Source: DASQVO01 sp035640715
GTDB lineage: Bacteria > Actinomycetota > Actinomycetes > Streptosporangiales > Streptosporangiaceae
Length of the DNA: 11,743 nucleotides
Reading direction: 5' to 3'
Assembly (NCBI GenBank): GCA_035640715.1
Contig: DASQVO010000298.1
Coordinates: forward strand, 1 to 11,743
Shown here: piece by piece, positions 1-6,402 of the stretch
How the letters are laid out: the number at the start of each line of letters is the position of its first letter
How positions within the stretch are numbered: position 1 is the stretch's first letter
The notes under the pieces: model-generated
The model's input: the letters and a program-made list of their open reading frames with translations, nothing else
Databases searched by the model: none
What the model was told of the DNA's origin: nothing
Made by a program: the position numbers and the translations under genes

Positions 1-497
1 GCTCGCTCGAGCAGGTTGAGCCGGGCATGAGCCTGCCGGAGAGACCTGACCGCCTGTGCCCGGTCGGTGACGTCGGTGAGGGAGCCCACCACCTCCAGCA
101 CCTGGCCGTTCTCCGTCACCGGGTACGCAGACCACGAGAAGACCCGTTGCTCACCCCCCACGGTCTGCTCCAAATACGCGTCGACCACGGGAACGCCCCT
201 GTTTATCACCTGCTCGGCGAGGGTGTGTTCGATCATGGCCCCGTCCATGCCGTGGTCGACCTCTGATGGCCGGCGGCCGATGATCGCCTCGTCCGGCAGG
301 CCGACCAGCCGGCGGAACGCCGCGTTGGTGCGCTTGGCGCGCAGTTCGCGGTCGTTGAAGACCATGGCCATCGGTGACTGGTCGAACAGCGCGTCCAGTT
401 CGCGGGTGGCACCAAGAGCAGAACCAGGAAGCGATGGCTTGGTGGCACTCCGTATAAAGTTACGACTATCTATGGTGCCTTGTTCCGGTATGCTCAT
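1..497 (-). CDS. PAS-domain sensor protein, N-terminal part (probable SpoIIE-family PP2C phosphatase), cut by window edge
   Basis: An open frame enters from the left edge and reads on the minus strand to ATG at 497, giving about 165 N-terminal residues. After a polar leader of about 30 residues comes one PAS domain, roughly residues 33-150. Visible motifs are LDALFDQSPMAMVFNDR at its start, a central segment GLPDEAIIGRRPSEV, and a C-terminal strand GSLTDVTDRAQA, typical of the PAS/PAC junction. The last visible residues, AHARLNLLERA, match the linker that in many actinobacterial proteins leads into a GAF domain and then a SpoIIE/PP2C phosphatase domain. These proteins act in the cytoplasm on anti-sigma-factor antagonists. 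The PAS call is firm. The phosphatase output is inference because that part lies outside the window, and a histidine kinase is the alternative. The start is supported by a weak G-rich stretch upstream; GTG at 503 is another option. Confidence 0.8.
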   Translation of the reverse strand, partial: MSIPEQGTIDSRNFIRSATKPSLPGSALGATRELDALFDQSPMAMVFNDRELRAKRTNAAFRRLVGLPDEAIIGRRPSEVDHGMDGAMIEHTLAEQVINRGVPVVDAYLEQTVGGEQRVFSWSAYPVTENGQVLEVVGSLTDVTDRAQAVRSLRQAHARLNLLER

Positions 498-579
498 CGA
501 CACCGCCCCAGCCTCTTGACATACAGCAGTCAGTACGAAAATCGGTGTTGAGCAGCAAGTTTGCCGACTTTAACTCGTG

Positions 580-604
580 ACGTCAAGTAAGCAGTCATTG
601 ACGT
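580..604. promoter_or_regulatory. Candidate operator: 7-bp perfect dyad upstream of the PAS gene
   Basis: ACGTCAA (580-586) and TTGACGT (598-604) form a perfect inverted repeat with an 11-bp spacer. A second, shorter dyad, GCAGT...ACTGC (591-609), overlaps it. The site lies about 85-110 bp upstream of the PAS-gene start at 497, where a regulator binding site would be expected. On the minus strand the right-hand TTGACG could serve as a -35 element, but no good -10 follows. Function is inferred from position and symmetry only. Confidence 0.3.
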
Positions 605-691
605 ACTGCCATGATCAGCCCTGTCCCGGCGAGGCATCCGCCGATCAGGCGCGGCTGGTACTGGGCCGTCTGACTGACCGCATCATCCCCT

Positions 692-724
692 CGGTGGGCC
701 TGGGCCGGCCCGGGCCGCCCACCG
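692..724. terminator. GC-rich hairpin, possible terminator of the hemerythrin-like gene
   Basis: CGGTGGG (692-698) pairs with CCCACCG (718-724) around an inner self-complementary GGGCCGGCCC core. It lies about 115-150 nt beyond the stop of the minus-strand hemerythrin-like gene. There is no T tract, which is usual for high-GC actinobacteria. It may equally be a structural remnant next to the transposase scrap. Confidence 0.3.
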
Positions 725-731
725 CAGGTGA

Positions 732-803
732 GTGACGCCGAGCAAGCTGATGCTCATCTGCACCTGCGACGGGACGGTGACCGGGTTCGCCCTGGCCAAC
801 CCC
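732..803 (+). pseudogene. Remnant of a DDE transposase (IS982/IS5-like)
   Basis: About 24 codons read SKLMLICTCDGTVTGFALANP. From memory this resembles the segment just after the first catalytic Asp of a group of Streptomyces transposases in which an 'xxLICTCDGTVTGFxLANPK' stretch is conserved. The frame has a stop immediately upstream (729-731), and the similarity ends after the ANP, where the family would continue with KL.GERE. No terminal inverted repeats or target duplications are visible, so this is a decayed scrap, not an element. The GTG at 732 is not proposed as a real start. Assignment to IS982 rather than another DDE family is uncertain. Confidence 0.45.
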
Positions 804-839
804 GCTCCCTGCAGGAAGCTGACCGGCCAGTGGGTGCCC

Positions 840-1388
840 TCAGGAGGTGGACTTCAGGGCCTCCCGCACCGCATCGCGTGCCCTGTCGATGACCGCGGCG
901 AACGGGCCGACGAGCATGTTGGCGACAGGTGTGTTCGGCATGGACGGATGGGGCCGCGTCGGTGCCATCTTCTTGGCCACCTCGTAGGCCTTGCCCATCC
1001 GCTCCAAACGCTCGGTGGTCTCTTTCTCGGCCACCTTGGGAAACTCCTGGGTCTCCTCGGCTAGGGCATGGTCTTCGACCTCCCGCCGCAGTTCGGCCAA
1101 CTTGGACGTGAACTCGGCGGAGGCCGGGTCGAGCTTCTCCATCTCCTTGAGCAGCTGCTCGGCCTGGCTCTCTTCGTTGATCCGGGCGTTGGCGATCTCC
1201 TCACCCGCGTCGCGCTTGCTGACCGGCCGGAGGATCTCCTCTTCGGCGACCTCGTGACGTACAAGCTCGCTGACAAGCTGCTGGAACAGATCCCGGCGCT
1301 GCTCACCGGTTGCGGCATCCAACCGGCCGAACATCTCTCGCACCTCGTCGTGATCGTGACGCAACGCCTCGATAATCCCCTGGGGCAT
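840..1388 (-). CDS. Hemerythrin-like HHE domain protein
   Basis: The 182-residue protein is predicted all-helical. A hemerythrin-type HHE domain occupies roughly residues 1-122. The metal-ligand pattern is H11-x-H13 in helix 1, H45-x-x-x-E49 (RHEVAEEE) in helix 2, and H107-x-x-x-E111 followed by EEFP-like residues in the last helix. The middle histidine of the classical EEH motif is replaced by serine (EES, residues 72-74), so the iron site may differ from canonical hemerythrins. The tail (about 145-182) is less conserved and amphipathic. The protein is cytoplasmic, with no signal peptide or membrane segment. Relatives are non-haem di-iron proteins linked to oxygen, NO or redox sensing, but the exact role here is unknown. 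The start is well supported by AGGAGA five bases upstream. The gene appears monocistronic. Confidence 0.85.
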   Translation of the reverse strand: MPQGIIEALRHDHDEVREMFGRLDAATGEQRRDLFQQLVSELVRHEVAEEEILRPVSKRDAGEEIANARINEESQAEQLLKEMEKLDPASAEFTSKLAELRREVEDHALAEETQEFPKVAEKETTERLERMGKAYEVAKKMAPTRPHPSMPNTPVANMLVGPFAAVIDRARDAVREALKSTS

Positions 1389-1393
1389 TAGTC

Positions 1394-1399
1394 TCTCCT
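1394..1399 (-). promoter_or_regulatory. Shine-Dalgarno site of the hemerythrin-like gene
   Basis: Reading on the minus strand, AGGAGA lies five bases before the ATG at 1388. It is the strongest ribosome-binding site in the window and fixes this start. Confidence 0.7.
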
Positions 1400-1644
1400 G
1401 TCTGATCTGGGCAGTCTCAAGCTCCCCTACCCACGGTCACGGGAGCAACACAAAACAGCCAGGCACGCCGAGGCTGGGGAGGCCGGGGCCGGATGCGGGA
1501 ATGCCGGAAACCAGGTCCACGCCGGGGCACCGGGCCCCAAGTGGTGGCGGTGGAATGCCTCAATCGAACGGATGCGGCACCGCTAACCCAGCGAAGATGT
1601 GGCTACGGTCTGCCCCGCAGATGAAATTATCCGAACTCTGACCT

Positions 1645-1648
1645 GGAG
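1645..1648 (+). promoter_or_regulatory. Shine-Dalgarno site of the propeller glycosidase-like gene
   Basis: GGAG with a six-base spacer to the ATG at 1655 supports this start over internal ATG codons. Confidence 0.55.
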
Positions 1649-1654
1649 CCGCCC

Positions 1655-2614
1655 ATGAACCGCGCCTACATCCCCCTGCGGGCCTTTGACCCGCTGGCCG
1701 GTACCGTCGTCATGGAACCTGAAAGAAACGAGCGCGGCTACTGGGTTGGCTGTCCCAGCGTGCTGCGGGAGAACACCGGCGAGTTCTGGCTGACCTACCG
1801 CCAGCGCCGACCGCGCGGCGCCAAGGCCGAGCGCGGATGGCGCTGCGCGGTGGCGGTGTCCGACGATGGCCTCAATTTCAGTGATGTCTGGTCGGTGCAT
1901 AAGGATGAGCTGCCTACACCGTCCATGGAGCGGTTCTGCCTCATCCGGGCTTCCGGCAGCGGATACCGCTTGTACCTGTCCTATGTCGACCCCGCGGACG
2001 GCCGGTGGCGCATCGACAGCGTGGCCGCCGGGCACCCTGCATCTTTCGACATCTCGAGCCGAGAGCCGGTGCTCACAGCTGGCTCCACCGGGACCGAGGG
2101 TGTGAAGGACCCGCTCGTGCTGCAGGTAGGTCCGGTCACCTACATGTTCGTCAGCTTCGCAGCACCGATTGACGGGCTCGACCCGAAGGCGCACTCGACC
2201 GGCGACATCTACAACGTTGGAGCCACTACCCATCCCAGCGGCCTCGCCATAAGCACCGATGGTGAAAATTTCTCCTGGCGTGGCGAGATTCTCTCCGTCG
2301 GCAGCGGCTGGAACCGCTATCAGGCGCGCCTGTCCAGCGTGGCTGCTGTCCCAGGTGGATACGTCGGCTTCTACGACGGCTCCGCATCATGCGACGACAA
2401 TTACGAGGAGCACTGCGGCATTGCGGTCTCCCCCGACCTCCTCACCTGGCATTGCCTCACGGATGGCGGGCCATGGGTGCAGTCCCCGAACGCGACGGGC
2501 TCCCTCCGCTACTTTGACGCCTTCATCCTTGACGGTGAGTGGTGGATCTACTACGAGCTAACGCGACCCGACTACGCGCATGAGCTGCGTCTCATCCGGT
2601 TGCCGGCCGTATAG
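1655..2614 (+). CDS. Five-bladed beta-propeller glycosidase-like protein (GH43/GH32/GH130-like fold)
   Basis: The 319-residue protein is rich in Trp, Tyr and Asp and has the repeating pattern of the five-bladed propeller glycosidases. The blade motifs are YWVGCPSVLRE (29-39), CAVAVSDDGLNF (64-75), MERFCLIR (91-98), GVKDPLVLQ (149-157), PSGLAISTDGENFSWRG (194-210), GYVGFYDGS (235-243) and GIAVSPDLLTWHCL (255-268). Asp152 in the VKDP motif and Glu92 are candidate active-site acids, by analogy with GH43/GH130. The length fits a single-domain family member. No signal peptide is visible, so a cytoplasmic role on imported or phosphorylated sugars is likely, with unknown substrate. GGAG six bases before ATG supports the start. 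The stop TAG overlaps by one base the GTG that opens the kinase-remnant frame. The fold is confident; the reaction is not assigned. Confidence 0.75.
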   Translation: MNRAYIPLRAFDPLAGTVVMEPERNERGYWVGCPSVLRENTGEFWLTYRQRRPRGAKAERGWRCAVAVSDDGLNFSDVWSVHKDELPTPSMERFCLIRASGSGYRLYLSYVDPADGRWRIDSVAAGHPASFDISSREPVLTAGSTGTEGVKDPLVLQVGPVTYMFVSFAAPIDGLDPKAHSTGDIYNVGATTHPSGLAISTDGENFSWRGEILSVGSGWNRYQARLSSVAAVPGGYVGFYDGSASCDDNYEEHCGIAVSPDLLTWHCLTDGGPWVQSPNATGSLRYFDAFILDGEWWIYYELTRPDYAHELRLIRLPAV

Positions 2615-2664
2615 TGCCATCACCAGCGCTGCACACTCTCAACTTCACCGGGAACCGCAGATCA

Positions 2665-2787
2665 GGTGACGGACTCATAGGCATCACTGACCGCGTCGAC
2701 GCGGTCGGGGGGACGATCCAAGTGATGAGCCCCGCCGGACAGGGATCGGCGCTGCTCATCACGCTTCCCGTCGAAGAGGGCTCATCG
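2665..2787 (+). pseudogene. C-terminal remnant of a sensor histidine kinase (HATPase end)
   Basis: About 40 codons encode SGDGLIGITDRVDAVGGT followed by IQVMSPAGQGSALLITLPVEE. This is the G2-box helix and final strand pair of the HATPase_c domain of NarL/DesK-type kinases, whose consensus is G.GL.G..DRV.ALGG...V.SP.G.GT.L...iP. The DHp domain, the N box and most of the ATPase domain are absent. The frame is open from 2614 to 2883, but the residues outside 2665-2787 do not resemble a kinase. No response-regulator gene follows. I read it as a broken gene end joined downstream of the glycosidase-like gene. A functional small protein is unlikely. Confidence 0.7.
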
Positions 2788-3103
2788 CGGCCGTGCAGGC
2801 TATGCCTGCTTCAATGGAGTGGCCCGAACGGGCAACCGGCGAGGTCCGGGGCCGGGGCCGACCGAAATGCGTCAATTGATTAATGCCGGGGCCACCGCGC
2901 GGAAGGTCAGGTGAGGTGATCAGACGGCCATTGAGGTGGCGGCGCGGCATGTCCGCACGCGGGGCAGCGGCCGGTCGTGGTGTCCCTGGCCAGCCGCGCG
3001 AGATCCTTTCCGGTGGGACACGGTTCAGGCAAATGTGGCGTATGGCCTTCGGGGCGCACTCTACACTGGGTGAGGACCTGCGAGCAGGGTCGGCCGAGAA
3101 GTA
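2788..3103. other. Non-coding stretch without recognisable gene
   Basis: About 315 bp separate the kinase remnant from the mannosyltransferase gene. Short frames exist on both strands, including one minus-strand frame with a single CPAC motif, but none has a convincing start, family resemblance or consistent codon bias. A TACACT hexamer (3062-3067), some 36 bp before the next gene, could be a -10 element; no matching -35 is seen. Confidence 0.5.
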
Positions 3104-4648
3104 ATGGAGGCATCCGGGAGCTCAAGACCGGCCAGCGCGGCGATACCTGCCTCCAACAGTGGCCGCGCGGGTCCCGCCATTGGAGGTATGGCCCAGGTGC
3201 CACGGGTATCCACCAACTCGGCCGGCCTGCCCGGATCAGTCGGGCCAGCAGGCCCCTCCGGAACATACGACCCCCTCGAAAGGCATGGCCGGACCGGTCC
3301 GATCGAGCGGGTCATGAGCACGGTGATCCGCAAGCTCTCCTGGAGCAAGCTCTCCGACCCCAAGGTTGCCATCGCCGTGTCCGGAGCCGGCCTGCTGCTG
3401 GGAATGCTCGTCGGGGCGATGGCGCCGAACACCGAGACGTTGCCCATCAGGCTGCCGCTGTCGCACCTCCTGCCGTCGCTGGGCAGCCACAACCTCATCG
3501 CGACGGTGATGCTCTACACGGGCGACATCCTCGCCTGCCTGGGGCTCGCCGGGATGCTGTGGGCGCATAGCCAGGGGTGGCGCCCCGACCCGCGTCACCT
3601 GCTGCTGGTAAGCGCGGCCATCGTCGCGGTGATGGTCTGCCTCACCCCGGTTGGCTCATCGGATACCGCGAGCTACGCGGCATATGGCCGGATAGCCTCC
3701 CAGGGCGGGAATCCGTACACGACCAGCCCGCTGGCCTGGGGTGACCGCGCCTACACCTCTCCCGTCGGCACGATCTGGAGGAACACGCCTTCCGTCTACG
3801 GCCCTGTCGCCACCGTGATCCAGGCGTTCGCGGCATCGATCGGCGGCGCGAGCGCCGCCACCACCATCTGGATCTTGATGATCCTCAACGGCATCGTGTT
3901 CATCGCCGTCGGGTTCCTGCTCCTCAAGACCTCTGACGATCCGGTGCGGGCGACGCTGTTCTGGGCGGCGAATCCCGTCCTCATTCAGCAGCTGGTGAGC
4001 GGCGGTCATCTCGATACGTTCGTGGCGGCGGCGGCGATCTGCTCGATCCAGGTGGCGCGCCGGGTCTCGGGTAAGTGGGGCGACATCCTGATCGGCGTGC
4101 TGATCGGCCTCGCCTGCGGGGTAAAGATCAATGCGGTGCTTGTCGGGCTCGGGCTCGCGTGGCCGCTGCTCCGGCGGCATGAATGGATGCGCACTACCCG
4201 GATCGCGGTCACGTCCCTGGTGACGGTCGCCCTGGCATACAGTTTCTACGGGCTTACCTGGCTGAAACCGCTCCTCAACGCGGACAAGCTGATTGCGCTG
4301 CCATCGCCATGGCGGCTCTTCCAGATACTGGTAGATGCGCTAGGCGTCAGTCGGGCCACCTCGACAACGATCATCGGCTACCTCTGGCCGATCGCGACGG
4401 TCGTGGTCGCATGGTTCATCTACCGGCGGATCTCTTCAGATCAGCCGCGTGAAGTCGTGGCGCCATTCGCCCTGACATACGCCTGGATCCTCGTCGCCCC
4501 ATGGGTACTTCCGTGGTACACCGCGATCGCATGGGTCGCGCTGACCCAGGTCCCGCGCAACCGGATCACCCGATGGCTGGCGACTGTCACGGTCGTCCTC
4601 GCCCTCTGGCGTTCCAGCGGCGGGCACGGTGGTCCGGGATTTATCTGA
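3104..4648 (+). CDS. MptB-like polyprenol-phosphomannose-dependent alpha-mannosyltransferase (GT-C fold membrane protein)
   Basis: This 514-residue integral membrane protein belongs to the family that transfers mannose from polyprenol-phosphate to lipoglycan-type acceptors. After a low-complexity Gly/Pro/Ser N-tail (1-70), about eleven hydrophobic segments are visible, among them 88-106, 133-152, 165-182, 253-274, 326-353, 365-384, 421-440, 453-479 and 489-502. Family motifs follow in order. GSSDTASYAAYGR (184-196) carries the acidic residue of the first extracytoplasmic loop. GGNPYTTSP (201-209), WRNTPSVYGPV (225-235), NPVLIQQLVSGGHLDTF (290-306) and GVKINAVLVGLGLAW (339-353) come next, then APWVLPWYTAIAW (465-477). 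The start is uncertain: no clear SD precedes 3104, and ATG at 3314 (residue 71) directly before the conserved part is a good alternative. The C-terminus is slightly short for the family and lies 80 bp from a broken phosphoesterase, so a small 3' loss is possible. The acceptor is unknown. Confidence 0.75.
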   Translation: MEASGSSRPASAAIPASNSGRAGPAIGGMAQVPRVSTNSAGLPGSVGPAGPSGTYDPLERHGRTGPIERVMSTVIRKLSWSKLSDPKVAIAVSGAGLLLGMLVGAMAPNTETLPIRLPLSHLLPSLGSHNLIATVMLYTGDILACLGLAGMLWAHSQGWRPDPRHLLLVSAAIVAVMVCLTPVGSSDTASYAAYGRIASQGGNPYTTSPLAWGDRAYTSPVGTIWRNTPSVYGPVATVIQAFAASIGGASAATTIWILMILNGIVFIAVGFLLLKTSDDPVRATLFWAANPVLIQQLVSGGHLDTFVAAAAICSIQVARRVSGKWGDILIGVLIGLACGVKINAVLVGLGLAWPLLRRHEWMRTTRIAVTSLVTVALAYSFYGLTWLKPLLNADKLIALPSPWRLFQILVDALGVSRATSTTIIGYLWPIATVVVAWFIYRRISSDQPREVVAPFALTYAWILVAPWVLPWYTAIAWVALTQVPRNRITRWLATVTVVLALWRSSGGHGGPGFI

Positions 4649-4726
4649 GATCGCCGGATCCTTCAATTCCGATGTGAGCAACCAGTCGTTGCTTCCGCCG
4701 GTTTCAAAGCTCCAGGGGAGGCCGCG

Positions 4727-5200
4727 GTGAACGCCTGCCGGGTTCGGGGATCCCTCAGCTTGTCCTATATCGTCCCCAACGTCTGCAACGACGGGCACGA
4801 CTACCCCTGCGTCAACCAGCCGTCGGGGGCCAGCGCCCTGGCTGACATCGACACCTTCCTGTCGACATGGGTCCCCAAGATCACCGCGTCGCCCGCCTAC
4901 AAGCACGACGGCCTGCTCATCATCAACTTCGACGAGTCCGACGGGCCCCAGAGCGACTCCTCGGCCTGCTGCGGTGAGGGCCCCGGTCCCAACTCACCGC
5001 TTCCCGGGATCACGGGGCTCGGCGGCGGCCGCACGGGCGCAGTCCTCTTGTCACCATTCATCGCGCCCCACACGGTGAGCTCCACGCCGTACAACCACTA
5101 CTCACTGCTGGCGTCGATCGAGTCGGAGCTCGGTCTCGGCCGCCTCGGGTATGCCGTGGACGCCCCGGCGGTCTTCGGCTCCGATGTCTTCAGCCGATGA
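4727..5200 (+). pseudogene. C-terminal half of a PF04185 phosphoesterase (phospholipase C / acid phosphatase superfamily)
   Basis: The 157 residues contain only the distal part of a PF04185 enzyme. Motifs are LSYIVPNVCNDGHDYPC (12-28), a helix FLSTWVPKITASPAY (44-58), the metal-binding strand GLLIINFDESDG (62-73), ACCGEGPGPN (80-89), GGGRTGAVLLSPFI (99-112), TPYNHYSLLASIES (120-133) and a normal C-terminal FGSDVF. The catalytic N-terminal half (E-N motif and the Ser/Thr nucleophile region) is absent. Homology starts near codon 11. A GGGGAG at 4715-4720 sits seven bases before GTG 4727, so the stub could be translated, but it should be inactive. It lies 80 bp after the mannosyltransferase stop. 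It represents a different subfamily from the intact PF04185 gene at 6403, so it is not simply a copy of it. Confidence 0.75.
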
Positions 5201-5203
5201 CGA

Positions 5204-5237
5204 GCCAGCCGCCCGGCTCCCCGGCCGGGCGGCTGGC
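5204..5237. terminator. Strong GC hairpin terminator between convergent genes
   Basis: Fourteen perfectly paired bases (5204-5217 with 5224-5237) enclose a six-base loop, four bases after the phosphoesterase-remnant stop. It lies between that plus-strand remnant and the convergent minus-strand crotonase gene, so it can end transcription from both sides. There is no T tract, as is common in high-GC actinobacteria. Its survival suggests the 3' end of the old phosphoesterase transcription unit is intact. Confidence 0.75.
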
Positions 5238-5267
5238 AAGCCCCGCGCCTGAGCCGACGTCCGCTGC

Positions 5268-6116
5268 TTAGCGCTCCAACGGCAGGTCCCCTGAGGCATG
5301 CTGTGGAATGTGGACGGCCGTACCTGAGTCCCGGCTGTCTCCAGGCGCAAAGGAGCCGTGACGGCCCGCACCGGCGGCGAACCGGGCCACGCCGGACAGC
5401 GCCTCCTCGTCGGCCAGGGCCTCCTGCCCGTGGGCGAACTCCGCAGCCAGCGCGGCCGTCTCGTCGAGCCCTTCCTGGTCCAGCACGGACGCGCGGTCGC
5501 TCCGCAGGCAGGTCTGCGGGAACGACGCGAGCTGGGCCGCCAGTTCCTGCGCGGCGGCCAGCGCCTGGCCGGCCGGAACGACACGGTTGGCGAGCCCGAT
5601 GGCCTCCGCTTCCCGGGCATCGACGCCGCGCCCGGTGAGGATCATGTCCATCGCCCGGCTGGTCCCGATGAGCCGGGGCAGACGGACGGTGCCGCCGTCG
5701 ATCAGCGGGACGCCCCAGCGCCGGCAGAAGACGCCGAACACAGCGGTCTCATCCGCGACCCGGAGATCGCACCACAGGGCCAGCTCCAGGCCGCCGGCCA
5801 CCGCGTACCCGGATACGGCCGCGATGACCGGTTTCGACAGCCGTAGCCGGCTGACTCCCATCGGCCCGTCGCCGTCGGGGGCCACCCGGTTGCCGCGATC
5901 GGTGCCCATCGCGGTAAGGTCGGCACCCGCACAGAAGACTCCGCCCTCACCATGCAGCACGGCTACGGCGGCGCTGGGGTCGGTGTCGAACGCGCGGAAG
6001 GCGTCAGCGAGCTGGGCGGCGGTCGGGCCGTCGACGGCGTTCCGGCGCGCGGGGCGATGCAGGAAGACGGTGCTGACCAGCCCGGACCGCTCCACCCGCA
6101 TTGCTTGCTCGGTCAT
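5268..6116 (-). CDS. Crotonase-family (enoyl-CoA hydratase/isomerase-like) protein
   Basis: The 282-residue protein has the crotonase fold. The N-terminal strand ends in VFLHRPARRNAVDG (17-30). The first oxyanion-hole segment is GVFCAGADLTAMG (59-71) and the second is SGYAVAGGLELALWCDLRVA (102-121). The helix-9 region WGVPLIDGGTVRLPRLIG (134-151) follows, then AMDMILTGR. Aligned by eye with rat enoyl-CoA hydratase, Glu144 corresponds to Cys131 and Glu164 to Asp157, so simple hydratase chemistry is doubtful. The CoA-binding fold is not in question. The family-like end is near residue 255 (GAGRHGSF); about 27 further residues look unrelated and probably read into foreign sequence. ATG 6116 has GGGAG five bases upstream. 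The GTG at 6119 is too close to that SD. A TetR stub lies divergently upstream, so a former local regulator appears lost. Confidence 0.85.
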   Translation of the reverse strand: MTEQAMRVERSGLVSTVFLHRPARRNAVDGPTAAQLADAFRAFDTDPSAAVAVLHGEGGVFCAGADLTAMGTDRGNRVAPDGDGPMGVSRLRLSKPVIAAVSGYAVAGGLELALWCDLRVADETAVFGVFCRRWGVPLIDGGTVRLPRLIGTSRAMDMILTGRGVDAREAEAIGLANRVVPAGQALAAAQELAAQLASFPQTCLRSDRASVLDQEGLDETAALAAEFAHGQEALADEEALSGVARFAAGAGRHGSFAPGDSRDSGTAVHIPQHASGDLPLER

Positions 6117-6189
6117 CACCGCTCCCAGTCTTGCCTGGCGAGGACGCTACCGCCCGCCTCGCCGGTTTGTCGAGCCTGCGCTCAACCGG
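5971..6189. repeat. Direct repeat copy A: 5' end of crotonase, intergenic gap and start of TetR stub
   Basis: Two blocks recur downstream in the same order and orientation: 5971-6085 matches 7752-7865, and 6131-6189 matches 7869-7927. By eye about nine in ten bases are identical. The middle 45 bases here, which hold the crotonase start codon, its SD and its first codons, are replaced by 3 bases in copy B. Block 1 covers crotonase residues of about 11-49; block 2 covers the first TetR-stub codons. Confidence 0.85.
6122..6126 (-). promoter_or_regulatory. Shine-Dalgarno site of the crotonase gene
   Basis: GGGAG on the minus strand, five bases before ATG 6116, chooses this start over GTG 6119. 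This segment is absent from the second repeat copy. Confidence 0.55.
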
Positions 6190-6274
6190 CTACCGCGGCC
6201 TGACCATGCAAGGCGTGGCACGCCGGACCGGCACCGGCAAGGCGCCGCTATACCGCCGCTGGTCCAACAAGCAG
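6149..6274 (+). pseudogene. TetR-family regulator, DNA-binding N-terminal stub
   Basis: About 42 codons encode a TetR helix-turn-helix: LSSLRSTGYRGLTMQGVAR followed by RTGTGKAPLYRRWSNKQ, matching the family pattern (A..L....GY..lTm..VA..AG.GK..LYRRW.sK). The first helix is degenerate and lacks the usual I/LLDAA motif. The ligand-binding domain is missing: similarity stops at 6274, and the frame runs on through unrelated codons to a stop at 6365-6367. It is divergent to the crotonase gene, the classic place for a TetR repressor controlling an acyl-CoA gene, so I infer a once-intact pair broken when the downstream phospholipase segment joined here. Confidence 0.75.
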
Positions 6275-6389
6275 CATCGGCACCACAAGATCGCCGGGGG
6301 ACTGCGCCGAGTGAAACTCGCAAACATGACTTACTGCGGCATCTATGGGTACGCGTTGACGCCCTAGGAACGTCACACCCAGAAGACGC

Positions 6390-6395
6390 AGGTGA
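6390..6395 (+). promoter_or_regulatory. Shine-Dalgarno site of the Tat phospholipase gene
   Basis: AGGTGA lies seven bases before ATG 6403. It decides the start in a frame that stays open for more than 800 bp upstream, where it overlaps the crotonase gene and the TetR stub. Confidence 0.55.
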
Positions 6396-6402
6396 TCATC
6401 TA

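Noticed and set aside
1389..1654. Possible small gene or RNA between the hemerythrin-like and propeller genes
   Set aside because: There are no convincing start, codon bias or structure beyond the two ribosome-binding sites at its ends.
2883..3104. 73-codon frame directly before the mannosyltransferase gene
   Set aside because: It is Arg/Gly-rich with no SD and no recognisable motif; probably random open frame in GC-rich DNA.
2907..3266. Minus-strand frame with a CPAC motif, possible zinc ribbon
   Set aside because: It has a single CxxC, no family resemblance and no SD, and it overlaps the start of the mannosyltransferase gene.
5587..6402. Long upstream extension of the phospholipase frame (270 extra codons)
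   Set aside because: It is antisense to the crotonase gene and overlaps the TetR stub; composition is Arg/Pro/Ser-rich. The Tat signal and SD place the real start at 6403.
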